Origin: Vibrio sp. SCSIO 43135
GTDB lineage: Bacteria; Pseudomonadota; Gammaproteobacteria; Enterobacterales; Vibrionaceae
NCBI RefSeq assembly: GCF_023716665.1
Contig: NZ_CP071859.1
Location: 2,542,001-2,606,000 of the forward strand
Reading direction: 5' to 3'
Length of the DNA stretch: 64,000 bases
The notes below the pieces were generated by a model that was not told the DNA's origin, made no database searches, and saw nothing but the letters and a program-made list of their open reading frames with translations. Shown here one piece after another: positions 48,401 to 59,820 of this stretch. The position numbers were made by a program, and so were the translations under genes. Numbering within the stretch: position 1 is the stretch's first letter; every line of letters starts with the position of its first letter.

Positions 48401-50013
48401 AGGTTGATGACTGGATCGGTGCAACACGTCACTCGACTCCGGGCGTAGGTCTAATCTCGCCACCGCCGCACCACGATATCTACTCAATCGAAGATTTGGC
48501 TCAGCTAATCTACGACTTGAAGAACGCAAACCGTGCTGGTCGCGTCAACGTGAAACTAGTATCCGAAGCAGGCGTAGGTACCATCGCATCAGGTGTAGCG
48601 AAAGCGAAAGCTGACGTTGTCCTTATCGCAGGTTTCGATGGTGGTACAGGTGCATCTCCTATGTCCTCTATCCGTCACACAGGTCTGCCTTGGGAGCTTG
48701 GTCTAGCAGAAACACACCAAACGCTTCTTAAGAACGGCCTACGTAACCGTATCGTGGTTCAATCTGATGGTCAGATGAAAACTCCTCGCGACCTTGCAGT
48801 AGCAACACTTCTGGGTGCAGAGGAATGGGGTGTAGCAACAGCAGCTCTGGTTGTTGAAGGTTGTATCATGATGCGTAAGTGTCATAAGAACACCTGTCCT
48901 GTTGGTATCGCAACACAGAATAAGACTCTACGTGAGCGTTTTGACGGCCGCGTAGAAGACGTAGTGACATTCTTCCAATACATGGCTGAAGGTCTACGTG
49001 AAGTAATGGCTGAACTTGGTTACCGCACTATCGATGAGATGGTTGGTCAATCGCACAAACTGAAAGTGCGTGAAGACATCCAACACTGGAAATACAAGAA
49101 CCTAGATCTGTCTCCTGTGCTTCACATCGAGCAAGCTCGTGAAGAAGATGGCGTTTACAACCAAACACAGCAAAACCACAACCTAGAAGAGGTTCTAGAC
49201 CGTAAGTTGATTCAAGCGGCTATCCCAGCACTTGAGAAAGGCGAAGCAGTCAACGCTGAATTCCCTATCATCAACACGGACCGCTCTGCAGGTACCATGC
49301 TGTCGAACGAAATCTCTAAGGTTTATAAAGACGCGGGTCTACCACAGCCAATGAACGTGAAGTTCAACGGCTCAGCAGGTCAATCATTCGGTGCCTTCCT
49401 AGCTAAGGGCGTGAAGTTCGAAGTAGAAGGTGATGCGAACGACTACTGGGGTAAAGGCCTATCTGGCGGTACGCTAGTGCTTTACCCTGATGCGAAGTCA
49501 ACCATCGTTGCTGAAGATAACATCGTTGTAGGTAACGTATGTTTCTACGGTGCGACCTCTGGTGAATCATACATCCGCGGTATGGCGGGTGAGCGTTTCT
49601 GTGTACGTAACTCAGGCGCGAAAGTAGTTGTAGAGGGGGTTGGTGACCATGGTTGTGAATACATGACTGGTGGTGTCGCTGTAATCCTTGGCTCAACAGG
49701 TCGTAACTTTGCAGCAGGTATGAGTGGCGGTGTGGCTTATGTTTGGGATACTGCTGGTGACTTTGAAACTAAGCTGAACCCAGAACTAGTCGACCTAGAC
49801 CCAATCGAAGCAGAAGATCGCGAACTACTGAAAGAGATGCTAACTAAGCAAGTAGAGTTCACAGGAAGTGAAGTTGCTCAGTCTTTCCTAGACAATTTTG
49901 AAGCTAGCCTAGAGACCATGGTCAAGGTTATGCCGCGTGATTACAAAGCGGTACTTCAAAAGCGCAAAGCTATCGCTGAGCAAGCACAAACGGAAGAAGT
50001 GGAGGCAGTATAA
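45466..50013 (+). CDS. gltB: Glutamate synthase large subunit, copy 1 (non-E. coli type)
   Basis: 1515 residues from the ATG at 45466, with AAGGA nine bases upstream; a GTG at 45436 is not favoured. A 20-residue propeptide is followed by Cys21 (DACGIGFVAHL), the glutaminase nucleophile exposed on maturation. Then the glutaminase domain to about 400, the central domain, the FMN-binding synthase domain ([22 protein letters not shown]), and the 3Fe-4S cysteines in CIMMRKCHKNTCPVG near residue 1138, with a C-terminal beta-helix. It makes two glutamates from glutamine and 2-oxoglutarate. It differs in lineage and codon use from the copy at 51831. gltD1 overlaps its stop. Confidence 0.96.
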   Translation: MVDREQNTQGLYTPELEHDACGIGFVAHLKNRKSHEVVTQALDMLARMEHRGGQGCDPCSGDGAGILLQKPHEFLLEEAVKLGIKLPSFEKYGVGVVLFPKDEHKRAQCRDILERNAKRLELEVIGYRVLPTDNSMIGADPLSTEPQFEHVFVSGGPGITPEELERKLYVLRNYTVRVCLESVSNIGDDFYINSMSYKTVVYKGQLTTEQVPQYFLDLQNPTMVSALALVHSRFSTNTFPRWRLAQPFRYIAHNGEINTVRGNLNWMKAREAIIESDLFTQAEIDMLLPICQEGSSDSSNFDMALELLVLSGRSLPHALMMMIPEAWQENKNMDPTRRAFYQYHANVMEPWDGPASVCFTDGVQVGATLDRNGLRPSRYTVTKDDFLVMASESGVVEIEPENVEFRGRLQPGRIFVADLEQGRIISDEEVKDGIASAQPYEKWVEENLLSLKKLPDASNEFSQPSPEKLLHKQQAFGVSSEEVNEIIVPMAKDGKEPLSAMGADWPLAILSHQSQHLSNYFKQLFAQVTNPPIDPIRERMVMSLNTYLGKDQNLLAESPEHCQKVELESPVLSNSELEKLRAIDNEHLQAKTLDIVFQASEDEGKLERALKRICQYAEDAVIDGYSIILLTDRAVNSNHAAIPAMLAVGAVHHHLIRKGLRAKCDIVVETGDARETHHFATLVGYGANAVNPYLVIETMVELQRTKKLDPNTDIRELFENYRKSINGGLLKIFSKMGISTLQSYHGAQIFEALGISKSVVDKYFTGTVSRIQGLTIDDIAKEVLVRHRIGYPTREIPVQVLDVGGVYQWKQRGEKHLFNPETISLLQESTRNKDYAQFKKYAKAVDDQGDNAATLRSQLDFVKNPAGSIPLEEVEPIENILKRFATGAMSFGSISYEAHSTLAVAMNRIGAKSNSGEGGEDPTRFERKENGDWERSAIKQVASGRFGVTSYYLTNADELQIKMAQGAKPGEGGQLPGDKVDDWIGATRHSTPGVGLISPPPHHDIYSIEDLAQLIYDLKNANRAGRVNVKLVSEAGVGTIASGVAKAKADVVLIAGFDGGTGASPMSSIRHTGLPWELGLAETHQTLLKNGLRNRIVVQSDGQMKTPRDLAVATLLGAEEWGVATAALVVEGCIMMRKCHKNTCPVGIATQNKTLRERFDGRVEDVVTFFQYMAEGLREVMAELGYRTIDEMVGQSHKLKVREDIQHWKYKNLDLSPVLHIEQAREEDGVYNQTQQNHNLEEVLDRKLIQAAIPALEKGEAVNAEFPIINTDRSAGTMLSNEISKVYKDAGLPQPMNVKFNGSAGQSFGAFLAKGVKFEVEGDANDYWGKGLSGGTLVLYPDAKSTIVAEDNIVVGNVCFYGATSGESYIRGMAGERFCVRNSGAKVVVEGVGDHGCEYMTGGVAVILGSTGRNFAAGMSGGVAYVWDTAGDFETKLNPELVDLDPIEAEDRELLKEMLTKQVEFTGSEVAQSFLDNFEASLETMVKVMPRDYKAVLQKRKAIAEQAQTEEVEAV

Positions 50014-51482
50014 TGGGTAAGCCTACTGGATTTTTAGAGCATGGTCGTGAGCTTCCAAAGAAGCTCGATCCATCGGTTCGTATCGAAGACAACAAAGAGT
50101 TCGTACTCAACGAAGAGTTTGGTGACAAAATCAATACTCAGGCTTCTCGTTGTATGGATTGTGGTGTCCCTTTCTGTCACAGCGGTTGTCCGATTGGTAA
50201 CATCATTCCAGAATTTAACGATGCGGTTTACCGTGACAGCTGGGAAGAAGCTTGGAATATTCTAAGCTCAACCAATAACTTCCCAGAATTTACAGGCCGT
50301 GTATGCCCATCACCTTGTGAGAGCGCATGTGTTCTTGGTATCAACCAAGATCCAATCACCATCTGTAACATCGAGAAAACTATTGTAGAAACTGCGTACC
50401 GTGAAGGGTACGCCAAACCTAAAACACCTCGTTCACGCACAGGTAAAACAGTTGCAATCGTTGGTTCTGGCCCTGCTGGTCTTGCTGCAGCTGAGCAGCT
50501 AAACAGCGCAGGCCATTCAGTCACTGTATTTGAGCGCGACGAGAAAGTTGGCGGCTTACTGCGCTTCGGTATTCCAGACTTTAAGCTGGGTATGGACGTG
50601 ATTGATCGTAAGATCAACCTGATGGCTGAAGCAGGCGTTGAGTTCAAAGTAAACCAACACATCGGTGTTGATGTGAACGCTCAGCAGCTTCGTCAAGAGT
50701 TCGATGTAGTACTACTAACAGGTGGCTCAACGGTTCCGCGTGATCTGCCAGTTCCTGGTCGTGAGCTAAAAGGCGTTCACTTCGCAATGGAATTCCTAGG
50801 TCAAAACAACCGCCGCGCAAACGACATGGATCTTAAGGGTGAAGAAATTCACGCGAAAGACAAGCATGTTGTGGTTATCGGTGGTGGTGATACAGGCTCG
50901 GACTGTGTTGGTACCTCTAACCGTCATAAAGCAGCAAGTGTTACTCAGGTTGAGATCATGCCGATCCCACCAGAGAAACGCCCAGCAAACATGCCTTGGC
51001 CTCAATACCCAATGATCATGAAGACAACAACTTCTCACGAGGAAGGCTGTGATCGTCATTGGAACATCCTGACTAAAGAGTTCATCGGTAACGATGAAGG
51101 TCAGGTAACAGGTCTACGCATCGCTGACATCGTATGGAAAGATGCAGCACCAGGTGAACGCCCTACTTTTGAAGAAGTTGCGAACTCTGAGCGTGTTATC
51201 CCATGTGATATGGCATTTCTGGCTATGGGCTTCCTACACCCAGAACCAACAGGCGTGCTCGCTCAACTAGATATCAAGTTAGACGAGCGTGGTAACGTAG
51301 CAACTGCAGGCTTTGCAACCAACCAAAAAGGTGTGTTCGCAGCAGGTGATATGCGCACTGGCCAATCTCTAGTGGTACGTTGTATCAACGAAGGTCGTGA
51401 ATGTGCGATTGAAATCGACCAATACCTAATGGGCGGTTCCAACTTAGAAGCGAAAGCCGATTCACTGATGCTATCCGCTTAA
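50013..51482 (+). CDS. gltD: Glutamate synthase small subunit, copy 1
   Basis: 489 residues. An N-terminal Fe-S domain with CMDCGVPFCHSGCPIG near residue 46 and CPSPCESAC near 95, then FAD-binding [17 protein letters not shown] near 147 and NADPH-binding VVVIGGGDTGSDC near 288. It passes electrons from NADPH to the large subunit. Its start overlaps the gltB stop by one base (TAATG). It resembles the long small subunits of Gram-positive and eukaryotic-type enzymes more than E. coli GltD. Confidence 0.95.
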   Translation: MGKPTGFLEHGRELPKKLDPSVRIEDNKEFVLNEEFGDKINTQASRCMDCGVPFCHSGCPIGNIIPEFNDAVYRDSWEEAWNILSSTNNFPEFTGRVCPSPCESACVLGINQDPITICNIEKTIVETAYREGYAKPKTPRSRTGKTVAIVGSGPAGLAAAEQLNSAGHSVTVFERDEKVGGLLRFGIPDFKLGMDVIDRKINLMAEAGVEFKVNQHIGVDVNAQQLRQEFDVVLLTGGSTVPRDLPVPGRELKGVHFAMEFLGQNNRRANDMDLKGEEIHAKDKHVVVIGGGDTGSDCVGTSNRHKAASVTQVEIMPIPPEKRPANMPWPQYPMIMKTTTSHEEGCDRHWNILTKEFIGNDEGQVTGLRIADIVWKDAAPGERPTFEEVANSERVIPCDMAFLAMGFLHPEPTGVLAQLDIKLDERGNVATAGFATNQKGVFAAGDMRTGQSLVVRCINEGRECAIEIDQYLMGGSNLEAKADSLMLSA

Positions 51483-51510
51483 TAAACAACAATTCCTTCC
51501 TTTATATTTT

Positions 51511-51538
51511 GGCCAGCAATTCATTGCTGGCCTTTTTT
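51511..51538 (+). terminator. Terminator after gltBD copy 1
   Basis: Stem GGCCAGCAAT / ATTGCTGGCC with a two-base spacer, followed by TTTTTT. Confidence 0.92.
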
Positions 51539-51830
51539 ATCTTCAATTTTTATTGTTAAAAATATGTAACAATAAGAATCCTATATGTTTGATATTAAAT
51601 AGCATTTCCAGTGTAATACGTGGTAAATCGCATACCAGCGTGATTATTCACCAAGAACTTGACCTTTTTCATAATAACCTATACGTTGTGAAGTCGATGA
51701 AAAATAAAACCATCTAATTTGTTAAATATTCAAAGAGTTTTTATAAGCTAATACGTAAAGAAAATAATAAGAATAACAAATAGTTAGTCATTTACTGTCT
51801 GGACGACAGCGAAGCAAAGGGAGAATTGCA
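51539..51830 (+). promoter_or_regulatory. Intergenic region ahead of gltB copy 2
   Basis: About 290 AT-rich bases with no gene. A TTGACC (51659 or so) with TATACG 15 bases behind is a weak promoter candidate. The separate terminator upstream and this gap show that the second gltBD pair is an independent transcription unit. Confidence 0.4.
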
Positions 51831-54800
51831 ATGGCTCTATATGATCCAAGTTTAGAAAAAGATAACTGTGGATTCGGCCTGATCGCGCATATGGAAGGCG
51901 AGCCGAGCCACAAGCTAGTTCGCACCGCAATATCAGCACTCGATCGAATGACCCACCGTGGCGGTATTGCAGCCGACGGAAAAACGGGCGACGGTTGTGG
52001 ACTACTACTTCAAAAGCCAGATACTTATCTGCGTCTTATCGCCGAAGAAAACGATTTCAAACTCGGAAAACAGTATGCGATCGGCATGGTGTTTTTCAGC
52101 AGAGACCCCGTCAAAGCACAATCGGCTAAAGACATAATCAATAAAGAACTAGCACAAGAGACACTGACAGTTTCGGGCTGGCGGACAGTCCCTACTAATT
52201 CAGATGTTCTTGGCCCGATAGCTCTAGACTCAGTACCCGATATCCAGCAAGTTTTCATTTCTGCTCCAGCAGGTTGGAGAGAAAGAGACATCGAGCGCCG
52301 TTTGTACATTGCTCGCCGTAGAATTGAAAAACAGATTACTGACGATAGTGATTTTTATATCTGTAGCCTATCGACACAGGTTATCGTCTACAAAGGCCTA
52401 TGTATGCCAGCCGATCTGCCAAGATTCTATTTAGACTTAGCAGACTTACGCATGGAATCTGCCATTTGCTTGTTCCACCAGCGTTTTTCCACCAATACGC
52501 AACCACGCTGGCCACTGGCTCAACCATTCCGCTACCTAGCGCATAATGGCGAAATTAATACCATTGAAGGTAACCGCCAATGGGCGCGCGCGAGAGCCTA
52601 TAAGTTTGCCTCTCCATTGTTACCCGACCTGCAAACCGCTGCTCCATTTGTGAACGAAGTCGGTTCGGATTCTTCCAGCTTGGACAATATGCTCGATCTG
52701 TTTCTGGCGGGAGGCATGGACGTATTCAGAGCGATGCGTATGCTTGTGCCACCAGCATGGCAAAACCACCCAGATATGGATCCAGATTTACGCGCTTTCT
52801 ACGACTTTAACTCTAAGCACATGGAACCTTGGGATGGCCCAGCTGGTATCGTCTTATCCGATGGTCGTTATGCTGCCTGTAACCTTGATAGAAACGGGCT
52901 TCGCCCAGCGCGCTACGTCATAACCAAAGACAAGCTCATCACACTAGCCTCTGAAGTCGGGATTTGGGATTACGCACCTGACGAAGTCTCAGAGAAAGGC
53001 CGAGTTGGTCCAGGCGAACTACTGGTGGTCGACACTCGTCGCGGTAAACTATGGCAATCGAGCGAGATCGACAATGATCTAAAATCTCGTCACCCTTATA
53101 AAGAATGGATGGAAGACAACGTTCATAAACTCACGCCATTTTCGCAAATGAGTGAAGAGCTCGTTGGACAACGCAGTTTCGATGAAGATCAACTCAAGAC
53201 TTATCAAAAACAATTTGCGATGAGCAACGAGGAAGTCGATCAAGTGCTGCGTGTTCTTGGTGATATGGGTCAAGAAGCTGTAGGCTCTATGGGTGACGAT
53301 ACGCCAATGGCAGTATTGTCTTCCAAAGAGAGGCTAGTTACGGATTACTTCCGCCAGAAATTTGCTCAAGTGACGAACCCACCGATCGATCCATTACGTG
53401 AAAAACACGTGATGTCTTTGGCAACCAGTGTGGGCCAAGAAATGAATGTGTTCTGCGAAACGGATGGTCACGCCTATCGAGTCACGTTCGACTCTCCTGT
53501 ATTGCTATATTCCGACATGCAGCAGTTGCTCGAACTCAGTGACAAACACTACCGAAATACGATCTTAGATATTAACTACGATCCAGAGCACACAGACTTA
53601 AAACAAGCCATCCTTGATTTGTGTGATAAAGCGGAACAAGTTGTTCGAGAAGGCACTGTTTTAGTTGTACTTTCAGATAGAGCACTGACCAAAGGGAAGC
53701 TTCCAATTCCCGCCGCTATGGCAGTGGGGGCAGTACAAACACGCTTAGCCGATGCAAGCTTGCGTTGTGATGCCAACATTATTGTCGAAACCGCGACAGC
53801 TCGAGATCCACACCAATTTGCTGTTCTACTCGGGTTTGGTGCGACCGCTGTCTACCCATATCTAGCCTATGAAGCTTTGGGTAAGGTCATCGATGATGGC
53901 GCCATTGATAAAACATATCGTGAAGTGATGCAGAACTACCAATACGGCATCAACAAAGGTCTGTATAAGATCATGTCGAAAATGGGGATCTCGACCATCG
54001 CTTCTTACCGTTGCTCTCAATTGTTTGAAGCTGTTGGCCTTAATTCCGATGTGGTTGAACTGTGTTTCAAAGGTGTGACAACACGTATTCAAGGGGCCGA
54101 CTTCTCCGATTTCCAGCAAGATATCTATAATCTTTCACGTAAAGCATGGGCTAAGCGTAAACCGATCGAGCACGGTGGTCTTCTTAAATATGTCCATGGC
54201 GGTGAATACCACGCTTACAATCCGGACGTGGTCGGCACTCTGCAAACCGCCGTCAAATCAGGTGATACTTCAGACTATAAATCTTTCGCTAAACAGGTGA
54301 ACTCACGCCCTGTCGCGATGCTACGTGATTTGATGCAATTGAAAAAAGCGGACTTTCCTCTTAGCTTAGATAAAGTCGAACCTAACAGTGAACTGTACAA
54401 ACGCTTTGATTCCGCTGCTATGTCTATCGGTGCACTCAGTCCAGAAGCGCACGAAGCGTTAGCAACGGCAATGAACAAGCTAGGGGGTTACTCTAATTCC
54501 GGTGAAGGTGGTGAAGATCCTCGTCGATTCGGTACAGAGCGTAACTCTCGTATTAAACAGATTGCTTCAGGTCGTTTTGGTGTAACACCACACTACCTGA
54601 CCAATGCTGATGTACTGCAAATCAAAGTGGCGCAAGGTGCAAAACCAGGTGAAGGCGGGCAACTTCCGGGTCACAAGGTAACGGCAGAGATCGCTAAGCT
54701 GCGCTATTCCGTGCAAGGTGTCACCTTAATTTCACCTCCACCACATCATGATATTTATTCGATTGAAGATTTAGCGCAATTGATCTTCGACCTCAAACAA

Positions 54801-56294
54801 GTCAACCCGAACGCTCTCGTTTCGGTCAAACTGGTCTCAGAGCCAGGAGTAGGTACGATAGCAACGGGGGTTGCCAAAGCTTACGCTGATTTGATCACCA
54901 TATCCGGTTACGATGGCGGCACGGCAGCGAGCCCGCTGACTTCAGTCAAATATGCAGGTTGCCCGTGGGAACTAGGCCTAGCTGAAACTCAACAAGCACT
55001 GGTTGCCAATGGACTGCGCCATAAGATCCGACTTCAAGTTGATGGCGGATTAAAAACCGGTTTAGACGTGGTAAAAGCGGCAATTTTAGGTGCGGAGAGT
55101 TTTGGTTTTGGTACTGCTCCAATGGTTGCAATGGGTTGTAAATTCCTACGCATCTGTCACTTGAACAACTGCGCGACTGGTGTTGCGACCCAGGACGAAA
55201 CACTGCGTAAAGAGTACTTTAAAGGCTTACCTGAGATGGTAATGAACTACTTTATCGGCTTAGCTGATGAGGTAAGGGAGCACTTAGCAGAGCTTGGCGT
55301 TGAGAAACTAACCGACTTGATTGGCCGAACGGATTTACTACAAACCGTAGAAGGCATGACCGCCAAGCAAAGTAAGCTTGATCTCTCTGGCATTTTGGAA
55401 GCACCAATCTCGCCAGAAGGTCATCCGCTCTATTGGACCGAGCCAAACGCACCGTTTGACAAAGCGCAGCTAAACCAAACGATTCTCGATGATGCCATCG
55501 CCGCTATCGAAGCCAAACAAAGTACAAACCTTTACTACGATGTCATCAATACCGATCGTTCGATTGGCGCTCGCCTATCAGGAGAAATAGCGAAACGTTA
55601 CGGCAACCAAGGAATGGCAAGTTCGCCAATCAAGTTGCATTTGAACGGCACAGCAGGGCAATCCTTTGGTGTTTGGAACGCTGGCGGAGTTGAACTCTAC
55701 CTGACTGGTGATGCAAATGACTATGTTGGTAAAGGCATGGCGGGCGGAAAAATCGTTATCAAGCCGCATCTAGGTACAGCATTTAGCTGTAACGAAGCAA
55801 CCATTGTAGGTAACACCTGTCTGTATGGCGCAACGGGCGGTAAGATCTTTGCGGCTGGTACTGCCGGTGAACGCTTCGGTGTTCGTAACTCAGGTACTAT
55901 CGCGGTTATTGAAGGCGCCGGTGACAACGCTTGTGAATACATGACAGGTGGCATTGTCGCTATCTTGGGCGCTACAGGGGTTAACTTTGGTGCGGGTATG
56001 ACAGGCGGATTTGCTTATGTGCTCGACCAAAATGACGACTTTAATGGCCGAGTGAATACCGAGTCAGTCGAAGCAATTTCTCTTTCTGACTTAGCCATTC
56101 ACCAAGAGCACCTTCGTGGGCTTATTGCCGAGCACCTCGACGAAACAGGCTCAGCCCACGCAGAAAATATCCTAGCGAACTTTGATGAATGGATTCCAAA
56201 GTTCTACTTAGTTAAACCTCAAGCAGCAGATTTACGCACCCTACTTGGCCACCAAAGCCGTAGCGCCGCTGAACTGCGCGTTCAAGCACAATAA
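51831..56294 (+). CDS. gltB: Glutamate synthase large subunit, copy 2 (E. coli type)
   Basis: 1487 residues. The short 12-residue propeptide precedes Cys13 ([19 protein letters not shown]), which together with TRIEGR-like absence and the C-terminal [15 protein letters not shown] matches E. coli GltB closely from memory. FMN-domain motifs [12 protein letters not shown] and [12 protein letters not shown]; 3Fe-4S cysteines in [20 protein letters not shown] lies eight bases before the ATG. Same reaction as copy 1. Codon use is ordinary, less biased than copy 1, so copy 1 looks more strongly expressed. Confidence 0.96.
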   Translation: MALYDPSLEKDNCGFGLIAHMEGEPSHKLVRTAISALDRMTHRGGIAADGKTGDGCGLLLQKPDTYLRLIAEENDFKLGKQYAIGMVFFSRDPVKAQSAKDIINKELAQETLTVSGWRTVPTNSDVLGPIALDSVPDIQQVFISAPAGWRERDIERRLYIARRRIEKQITDDSDFYICSLSTQVIVYKGLCMPADLPRFYLDLADLRMESAICLFHQRFSTNTQPRWPLAQPFRYLAHNGEINTIEGNRQWARARAYKFASPLLPDLQTAAPFVNEVGSDSSSLDNMLDLFLAGGMDVFRAMRMLVPPAWQNHPDMDPDLRAFYDFNSKHMEPWDGPAGIVLSDGRYAACNLDRNGLRPARYVITKDKLITLASEVGIWDYAPDEVSEKGRVGPGELLVVDTRRGKLWQSSEIDNDLKSRHPYKEWMEDNVHKLTPFSQMSEELVGQRSFDEDQLKTYQKQFAMSNEEVDQVLRVLGDMGQEAVGSMGDDTPMAVLSSKERLVTDYFRQKFAQVTNPPIDPLREKHVMSLATSVGQEMNVFCETDGHAYRVTFDSPVLLYSDMQQLLELSDKHYRNTILDINYDPEHTDLKQAILDLCDKAEQVVREGTVLVVLSDRALTKGKLPIPAAMAVGAVQTRLADASLRCDANIIVETATARDPHQFAVLLGFGATAVYPYLAYEALGKVIDDGAIDKTYREVMQNYQYGINKGLYKIMSKMGISTIASYRCSQLFEAVGLNSDVVELCFKGVTTRIQGADFSDFQQDIYNLSRKAWAKRKPIEHGGLLKYVHGGEYHAYNPDVVGTLQTAVKSGDTSDYKSFAKQVNSRPVAMLRDLMQLKKADFPLSLDKVEPNSELYKRFDSAAMSIGALSPEAHEALATAMNKLGGYSNSGEGGEDPRRFGTERNSRIKQIASGRFGVTPHYLTNADVLQIKVAQGAKPGEGGQLPGHKVTAEIAKLRYSVQGVTLISPPPHHDIYSIEDLAQLIFDLKQVNPNALVSVKLVSEPGVGTIATGVAKAYADLITISGYDGGTAASPLTSVKYAGCPWELGLAETQQALVANGLRHKIRLQVDGGLKTGLDVVKAAILGAESFGFGTAPMVAMGCKFLRICHLNNCATGVATQDETLRKEYFKGLPEMVMNYFIGLADEVREHLAELGVEKLTDLIGRTDLLQTVEGMTAKQSKLDLSGILEAPISPEGHPLYWTEPNAPFDKAQLNQTILDDAIAAIEAKQSTNLYYDVINTDRSIGARLSGEIAKRYGNQGMASSPIKLHLNGTAGQSFGVWNAGGVELYLTGDANDYVGKGMAGGKIVIKPHLGTAFSCNEATIVGNTCLYGATGGKIFAAGTAGERFGVRNSGTIAVIEGAGDNACEYMTGGIVAILGATGVNFGAGMTGGFAYVLDQNDDFNGRVNTESVEAISLSDLAIHQEHLRGLIAEHLDETGSAHAENILANFDEWIPKFYLVKPQAADLRTLLGHQSRSAAELRVQAQ

Positions 56295-56310
56295 ATTGGA
56301 AGGAGCCTAA

Positions 56311-57726
<1,416 letters not shown>

Positions 57727-57747
57727 TACGCCCTAGCGCCTAAAATA

Positions 57748-57778
57748 AAAAAGGTTGATGTTTTACATCAACCTTTTT
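57748..57778 (+). terminator. Terminator after gltBD copy 2
   Basis: Stem AAAAAGGTTGATG / CATCAACCTTTTT with loop TTTTA and a T-run. Confidence 0.92.
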
Positions 57779-57851
57779 TTGTTTCAACATCACAAGCAAC
57801 TTTGTCTTCTCTTCGAATATAATAAACAAAATAATGATAAGGAAATCACTC

Positions 57852-58280
57852 ATGACCAGACTCTCCATAATCGCTACTTTCCTGTTTACGCTCACCGCTT
57901 GCAGTCAAAACTCGGTGAACATTCCCGATAGAACCAATGAACCATGCGGCGATAAGCCAAATTGCGTCTCAACACAGGACAAAAGAACAGATTTCAATAT
58001 AGCTCGCTATCAACTTGCAGATAACGCCAATTTGAACGCTATCGAGCAAGTCGCGCTTACTCTTCCGGGAGCCGAAAGTGCCACTGTTCAAGGGAATTAT
58101 CTGCGTATTGAATGCACGTCTACGGTACTTAGATTTGTTGACGATTTGGAATTGAAAATATCTGGGTCTCAACTCATTGTACGCTCTGAGTCACGTGTTG
58201 GTTATTCAGATTTTGGTGTCAACCGAGAACGGACTGAGCTATTACGTCAGAAGCTAAAAGACAATGGGCTGATAGAATAA
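57852..58280 (+). CDS. DUF1499 family lipoprotein
   Basis: 142 residues from the ATG at 57852, with AAGGA eight bases upstream; an earlier in-frame start at 57834 lies before that site. Lipobox LTAC gives Cys after about 17 residues. The mature part has the DUF1499 pattern: CGDKPNCVSTQ, then EQVALTLPGAESATVQGNYLRIECTSTVLRFVDDLE and SESRVGYSDFGVNRER. Function unknown. It is an independent unit between two terminators. Confidence 0.85.
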   Translation: MTRLSIIATFLFTLTACSQNSVNIPDRTNEPCGDKPNCVSTQDKRTDFNIARYQLADNANLNAIEQVALTLPGAESATVQGNYLRIECTSTVLRFVDDLELKISGSQLIVRSESRVGYSDFGVNRERTELLRQKLKDNGLIE

Positions 58281-58314
58281 ATCACTTAACTGAATCGAAT
58301 CACACTAAAAATAA

Positions 58315-58342
58315 AAAAGCCGAAGCAAACGCTTCGGCTTTT
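58315..58342. terminator. Terminator between the DUF1499 gene and truB
   Basis: Stem AAAAGCCGAAGC / GCTTCGGCTTTT with loop AAAC, usable in both directions between converging units. Confidence 0.9.
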
Positions 58343-58355
58343 GCGATCTTAACAC

Positions 58356-59303
58356 TTACTCAGCATCTTCACGGAAGACAACTAGGCGCTTTGGTGCCAC
58401 CTTGCCATCATCATTCACTTCAGCAACACCGATGAATAGCTTCTCTTCGCCAGAAGTCATACGCAGCGGCGTGCCCTCTGGTGCGCCAAACACTTGCACT
58501 GGCATGCCATGTTGAACCAAATTGGTCAGTTCAGCATTGAGGTTCACTTCTGGTAAATCTTCTACAGCGGTATCCATAGGCAACAACAGAGGATCAAGTA
58601 GCTCTTTCGGTGCGACTTCATCACGATGTGCTTGCTCTAAAAGCTCGTTAAGTTGCTCTAGAGTGACCATCTTCTCGTACGGATATTTAGCAACCCCTGT
58701 ACGACGCAACATGGTGACATGAGCTCCACAGCCGAGCATTTCACCGAGATCATCAACGATAGTACGGATGTAAGTCCCTTTTGAACAGTGGACCTCCATC
58801 TCGACTTCATCACCTTCAAAGCGATGCAGTACGATTTCATAAACCGTAATTTTTCGTGATTCTCGTGGTACTTCAATACCTTTTCGCGCATATTCATACA
58901 AAGGCTTACCTTGGTATTTCAATGCCGAAAACATTGAAGGTACTTGATCAGATTCACCGCGGAACTTATCAATGCACTCCTCAAGCTTGTCGAGAGAAAC
59001 GTCTACCGGACGAGTCTCAACCACTTCTCCATCAGAATCCGAAGTATCCGTACGCTCACCTAACTTGGCGATCACTCGGTAGCGTTTGTCAGAATCCAAC
59101 AAGAACTGAGAAAACTTGGTTGCTTCACCAAGGCAAATTGGCAGCATTCCTGTCGCAAGCGGATCAAGAGCTCCGGTATGACCGGCTTTTTCCGCAAAGT
59201 AAATACGTTTTACTTTTTGCAGAGCATCGTTTGACGAAATGCCCGTTGGCTTGTCGAGTAAGATAACTCCGTTAATTGGGCGACCTTTACGACGACGAGC
59301 CAT
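58356..59303 (-). CDS. truB: tRNA pseudouridine-55 synthase TruB
   Basis: 315 residues. The catalytic aspartate lies in [25 protein letters not shown] near residue 48; other family motifs are [14 protein letters not shown] at the start and [15 protein letters not shown] near 130, with a C-terminal PUA-type region. It makes pseudouridine 55 in the T-loop of tRNAs. Its ATG overlaps the rbfA stop by one base (TAATG). Last gene in the window of the nusA-infB-rbfA-truB operon. Confidence 0.96.
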   Translation of the reverse strand: MARRRKGRPINGVILLDKPTGISSNDALQKVKRIYFAEKAGHTGALDPLATGMLPICLGEATKFSQFLLDSDKRYRVIAKLGERTDTSDSDGEVVETRPVDVSLDKLEECIDKFRGESDQVPSMFSALKYQGKPLYEYARKGIEVPRESRKITVYEIVLHRFEGDEVEMEVHCSKGTYIRTIVDDLGEMLGCGAHVTMLRRTGVAKYPYEKMVTLEQLNELLEQAHRDEVAPKELLDPLLLPMDTAVEDLPEVNLNAELTNLVQHGMPVQVFGAPEGTPLRMTSGEEKLFIGVAEVNDDGKVAPKRLVVFREDAE

Positions 59304-59716
59304 TATTCACCGCCCTCTTGCGATTGTTCGTCTTCACGACCCGCTTCGTTTTGCTTGCGCTTATCTTCGCTAACAACTTCGCTTACAAGGTTTGACATAC
59401 GCATACCTTCAACCAAAGTGTTATCGTATTCGAAACGGATTTCAGGCGTTAGACGTAGACGAATACGCTTACCAAGCATCATGCGGATATGAACTTCGTG
59501 TTCACGAAGTGCTTTTAAACATGATTCTGGCGTTTGCTCACCTACACATAGGAAAGTCACAAATACTTTTGCGTATGCAAGGTCACGTGACACTTCCACA
59601 TCTGAAATGGTCACCATGCCCAAACGCGAGTCACGGACTTCACGTTGTAGGATCATGGCTAGTTCTTTTTGCAACTGCTGCGATACACGCTGTGTGCGGC
59701 TAAATTCTTTTGACAT
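59303..59716 (-). CDS. rbfA: Ribosome-binding factor A
   Basis: 137 residues with the single KH-type fold of Rbf[24 protein letters not shown] at the start, [24 protein letters not shown] near 35 and [21 protein letters not shown] near 88-105, and an acidic Gln/Glu-rich tail. It binds the 30S subunit during maturation of 16S rRNA and is needed at low temperature. Conserved neighbour of infB and truB. Confidence 0.96.
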   Translation of the reverse strand: MSKEFSRTQRVSQQLQKELAMILQREVRDSRLGMVTISDVEVSRDLAYAKVFVTFLCVGEQTPESCLKALREHEVHIRMMLGKRIRLRLTPEIRFEYDNTLVEGMRMSNLVSEVVSEDKRKQNEAGREDEQSQEGGE

Positions 59717-59738
59717 ATCTTTTCTCTTATTAGAAAGA

Positions 59739-59769
59739 ATGGGGGGATGGATAAATTCCAGCCCCCCAT
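59739..59769 (-). other. G/C-rich hairpin between infB and rbfA
   Basis: Arms ATGGGGGG and CCCCCCAT with a 15-base loop lie about 25 bases before the rbfA start in the minus-strand message. A second weaker hairpin (ACCGGCAG/CTGTCGGT) lies nearer infB. The tail after the first is TCTTTCTAA, too weak to call a terminator. A control of the infB to rbfA ratio is inferred. Confidence 0.55.
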
Positions 59770-59820
59770 GGCGTATTCAACAACCAATCACCGACAGCTT
59801 CTGCCGGTCATTTTAGTCAA

